From the NCBI GenBank assembly GCA_903894655.1, contig CAITQY010000552.1, positions 1 to 6,520 on the forward strand: DNA of 6,520 nt, in the 5' to 3' direction. The notes below the pieces were generated by a model that worked only from the letters and a program-made list of their open reading frames with translations, searched no databases and was not told where the DNA came from. The position numbers and the translations under genes were made by a program. Shown one piece after another: positions 5,287 through 6,520 of the stretch (within the stretch, counting starts at the first letter, position 1; each line of letters starts with the position of its first letter). The stretch is from an uncultured Gemmatimonadota bacterium. GTDB lineage: Bacteria; Gemmatimonadota; Gemmatimonadetes; Gemmatimonadales; Gemmatimonadaceae.

Positions 5287-6375
5287 TCAGTAGCGCGGCA
5301 ACGCGGGATCGACGTCCATGCTCCACGCGTCGATCCCGCCATCAATATTGATGAGACGCGAGAATCCGTGCTGCATCAGCCAATTGGCGGCCATTTCACT
5401 GCGCATGCCGTGGTGACAAAGCAGCGCGTACGAACGTGACGGATCCAAGTCACTCGCCTTCGACGCCAACGTATTGAGCGGAATGAGCGTGCTGATCGGC
5501 AGATGCACCAGATCGTACTCCCACTGTTCGCGCACATCGATGATGATGGGCGCGTCGTCGCCGGTAAGCAGAGCGGCGACATCGGCTGGATTGAGATGCT
5601 GAATCGACATGGCAGGGAGAGAGGGAGTGCGGACGTCGCCGCACGTCGGGCAGTCAGGACGCTTGGCGACGGCGATGCGTTGTGAGTCCTGCGCCAACAG
5701 GTCCACCAACAACAGGTACCCCACCAGCGGGGTACCAATGGCGGTCAGCAGCTTGATTGCTTCCGTGGCCTGATGCAATCCAATGATGCCGGGCACCACA
5801 CCCAATACGCCTTCTTCGGCGCACGTTGGCACCGTGCCCGGCGCCGGCATCACAGGAAAGAGACAGCGATAGCACGGACCACCCGGCGCGGCGAACACGC
5901 TGACCTGCCCATCGAATCGTGCCACGCTGCCGTACACGAACGGAATCCCGTGCGCCAGGCAGGCATCGTTGATGGCGTAGCGCGTGGGGAAATTGTCGGT
6001 GGCATCGATCACCACATCGTGCCCGGCCACCAGCGACGACGCGTTCGCGGCGGTGAGCCGCGTGTCATGCGTGTGCACCACCACCTGCGGATTGATGGCG
6101 TGCAGACGCTCACGGGCGACGTCGAGCTTGGCTCGCCCGACATCAGGCGTGGTATACAGCAGCTGCCGGTGCAGATTGGTCACGTCGACCAGATCGGTAT
6201 CGACCAACGAGATCGTGCCAACACCCGCCGCCGCGAGGTAGCTCGCCGCCGGTGATCCCAGCCCGCCAGCACCGACGATCAGGACACGCCCGTTCGCCAG
6301 CCGCTCCTGAGCGGCGAGGCCAAAGCCCCGCAGCACCAGCTGCCTCGCGTAGCGCGGATCGGAGGGATTGTACAC
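5287..6375 (-). CDS. moeB: MoeB/ThiF-type adenylyltransferase with C-terminal rhodanese domain
   Basis: The 362-aa protein joins an E1-like domain (about residues 1-248) to a single rhodanese domain (about 258-362). E1 features are RYARQ (8-12), the nucleotide-binding VGAGGLGSP (34-42), NLHRQ (67-71), DATDN (124-128), two zinc knuckles (C168/C171 and C242/C245) and PTCAEEGVLG with C185 near the usual reactive-cysteine position. The rhodanese part has IIIDVREQWEY (277-287), an active-site loop C320-HHGMR, and the C-terminal GGIDAW motif (346-351). Such fusions adenylate the C-terminal Gly-Gly of a sulfur carrier (MoaD, ThiS or similar), and the rhodanese domain relays persulfide sulfur. No carrier gene is in view, so molybdopterin versus thiamine or another pathway is unresolved and the symbol is approximate. 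I chose GTG 6375, 10 bp after the upstream stop. An ATG at 6426 would add 17 Arg-rich residues overlapping that gene. The hydrolase gene follows after 22 bp. Confidence 0.9.
   Translation of the reverse strand: MYNPSDPRYARQLVLRGFGLAAQERLANGRVLIVGAGGLGSPAASYLAAAGVGTISLVDTDLVDVTNLHRQLLYTTPDVGRAKLDVARERLHAINPQVVVHTHDTRLTAANASSLVAGHDVVIDATDNFPTRYAINDACLAHGIPFVYGSVARFDGQVSVFAAPGGPCYRCLFPVMPAPGTVPTCAEEGVLGVVPGIIGLHQATEAIKLLTAIGTPLVGYLLLVDLLAQDSQRIAVAKRPDCPTCGDVRTPSLPAMSIQHLNPADVAALLTGDDAPIIIDVREQWEYDLVHLPISTLIPLNTLASKASDLDPSRSYALLCHHGMRSEMAANWLMQHGFSRLINIDGGIDAWSMDVDPALPRY
5303..5339 (-). other. 12-bp coding hairpin at the 3' end of the E1-rhodanese gene
   Basis: GCGGGATCGACG (5303-5314) and CGTCGATCCCGC (5328-5339) are exact reverse complements with a 13-nt loop. 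The hairpin lies in the last codons of the E1-rhodanese gene, just before the stop and the hydrolase start. No T-run follows on the minus strand, so it is not a terminator. It might affect mRNA processing or translation of the hydrolase, or it may simply follow from the conserved GGIDAW...DVDP codons. Confidence 0.4.
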
Positions 6376-6385
6376 AGTCGACCGA

Positions 6386-6520
6386 TCAGCGCTTCGCGGG
6401 CGTCGACAGCGCTGTGCGCGCCGCATCGACCGCGTCGGCAGCGGCGCCGAATCGCGCGGCCAGATCGTTGATCTCCGTCACCGTCTCCGCCTGCGTGCCG
6501 TACCGGATGGATTCATTCAC
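6386..6520 (-). CDS. C-terminal end of an unidentified protein, partial
   Basis: The last 44 codons of a minus-strand gene enter from the right edge and end at TGA 6388-6386. The visible tail (reading ...NESIRYGTQAETVTEIN, then an Ala-rich stretch and a basic end TPAKR) looks helical and amphipathic, with no motif I recognise. The codon immediately at the window edge reads GTG, which could be a start only by coincidence, so I treat the gene as truncated by the window. It ends 10 bp before the GTG start of the E1-rhodanese gene, a spacing that suggests an operon. No function is proposed. Confidence 0.6.
   Translation of the reverse strand: MNESIRYGTQAETVTEINDLAARFGAAADAVDAARTALSTPAKR

Noticed and set aside
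4323..5351. Plus-strand open frame of 342 codons opposite the hydrolase gene
   Set aside because: It is antisense to a clear alpha/beta-hydrolase with an intact catalytic triad. Its translation is His/Arg-rich with no recognisable domain, typical of a GC-rich shadow frame.
5715..5736. 8-bp inverted repeat GGTACCCC/GGGGTACC inside the E1-rhodanese gene
   Set aside because: It sits within codons for GTPLVGYL in the middle of a coding domain and is most simply explained by codon choice.

Overview
This GC-rich window, with mostly G/C-ending codons in its genes, looks like ordinary chromosomal sequence from a free-living bacterium. The gene mix fits Gemmatimonadota: a secreted-type PD40/TolB repeat protein, a MarR/YceI pair, a YhaM-like OB-HD protein in a Gram-negative-looking setting, a YggX-like protein and a MoeB-rhodanese fusion. 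The taxonomic call is inference from gene content, not from a marker gene. I see no rRNA, tRNA, CRISPR array, transposase or phage gene.

Layout. 1-1019: the 3' part of a plus-strand PD40 beta-propeller gene that is open at the left edge. It converges tail to tail, with 4 bp between stops, on a minus-strand YceI-family gene (1024-1539). Upstream of yceI, 1573-1635 holds a -35/-10-like promoter overlapped by an AT-rich 11-bp inverted repeat, which is a likely operator. Next upstream and on the same strand is a MarR-family repressor gene (1648-2181), the obvious candidate to bind that operator. An 85-bp spacer separates marR from the divergent plus-strand yhaM-like gene (2267-3265). A 69-aa zinc-ribbon protein gene (3451-3660) follows with a strong ribosome binding site. 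It ends at a hairpin terminator (3683-3717) that also serves the convergent minus-strand yggX-like gene (3753-4031).

4032-4406 is non-coding: a structured yggX leader and candidate promoter, then a long, almost perfect inverted repeat (4263-4353) that looks like a dispersed palindromic repeat. From 6520 leftward, three minus-strand genes lie head to tail with short gaps: the end of an unidentified gene (6386-6520), a MoeB/ThiF-type E1 enzyme fused to a rhodanese domain (5287-6375), and an alpha/beta-hydrolase of the carboxylesterase/monoacylglycerol lipase type (4407-5264). They are probably cotranscribed.

Functional reading. The yceI/marR pair looks like a small self-contained regulatory unit. 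The E1-rhodanese protein belongs to sulfur-carrier activation for molybdopterin, thiamine or related sulfur transfer. The yhaM-like gene belongs to RNA turnover and yggX to iron/oxidative-stress protection. I found no convincing undescribed multi-gene system. The most interesting signals are the long inverted repeat, the nested palindromic operator, and the double-CXXC variant of YggX.
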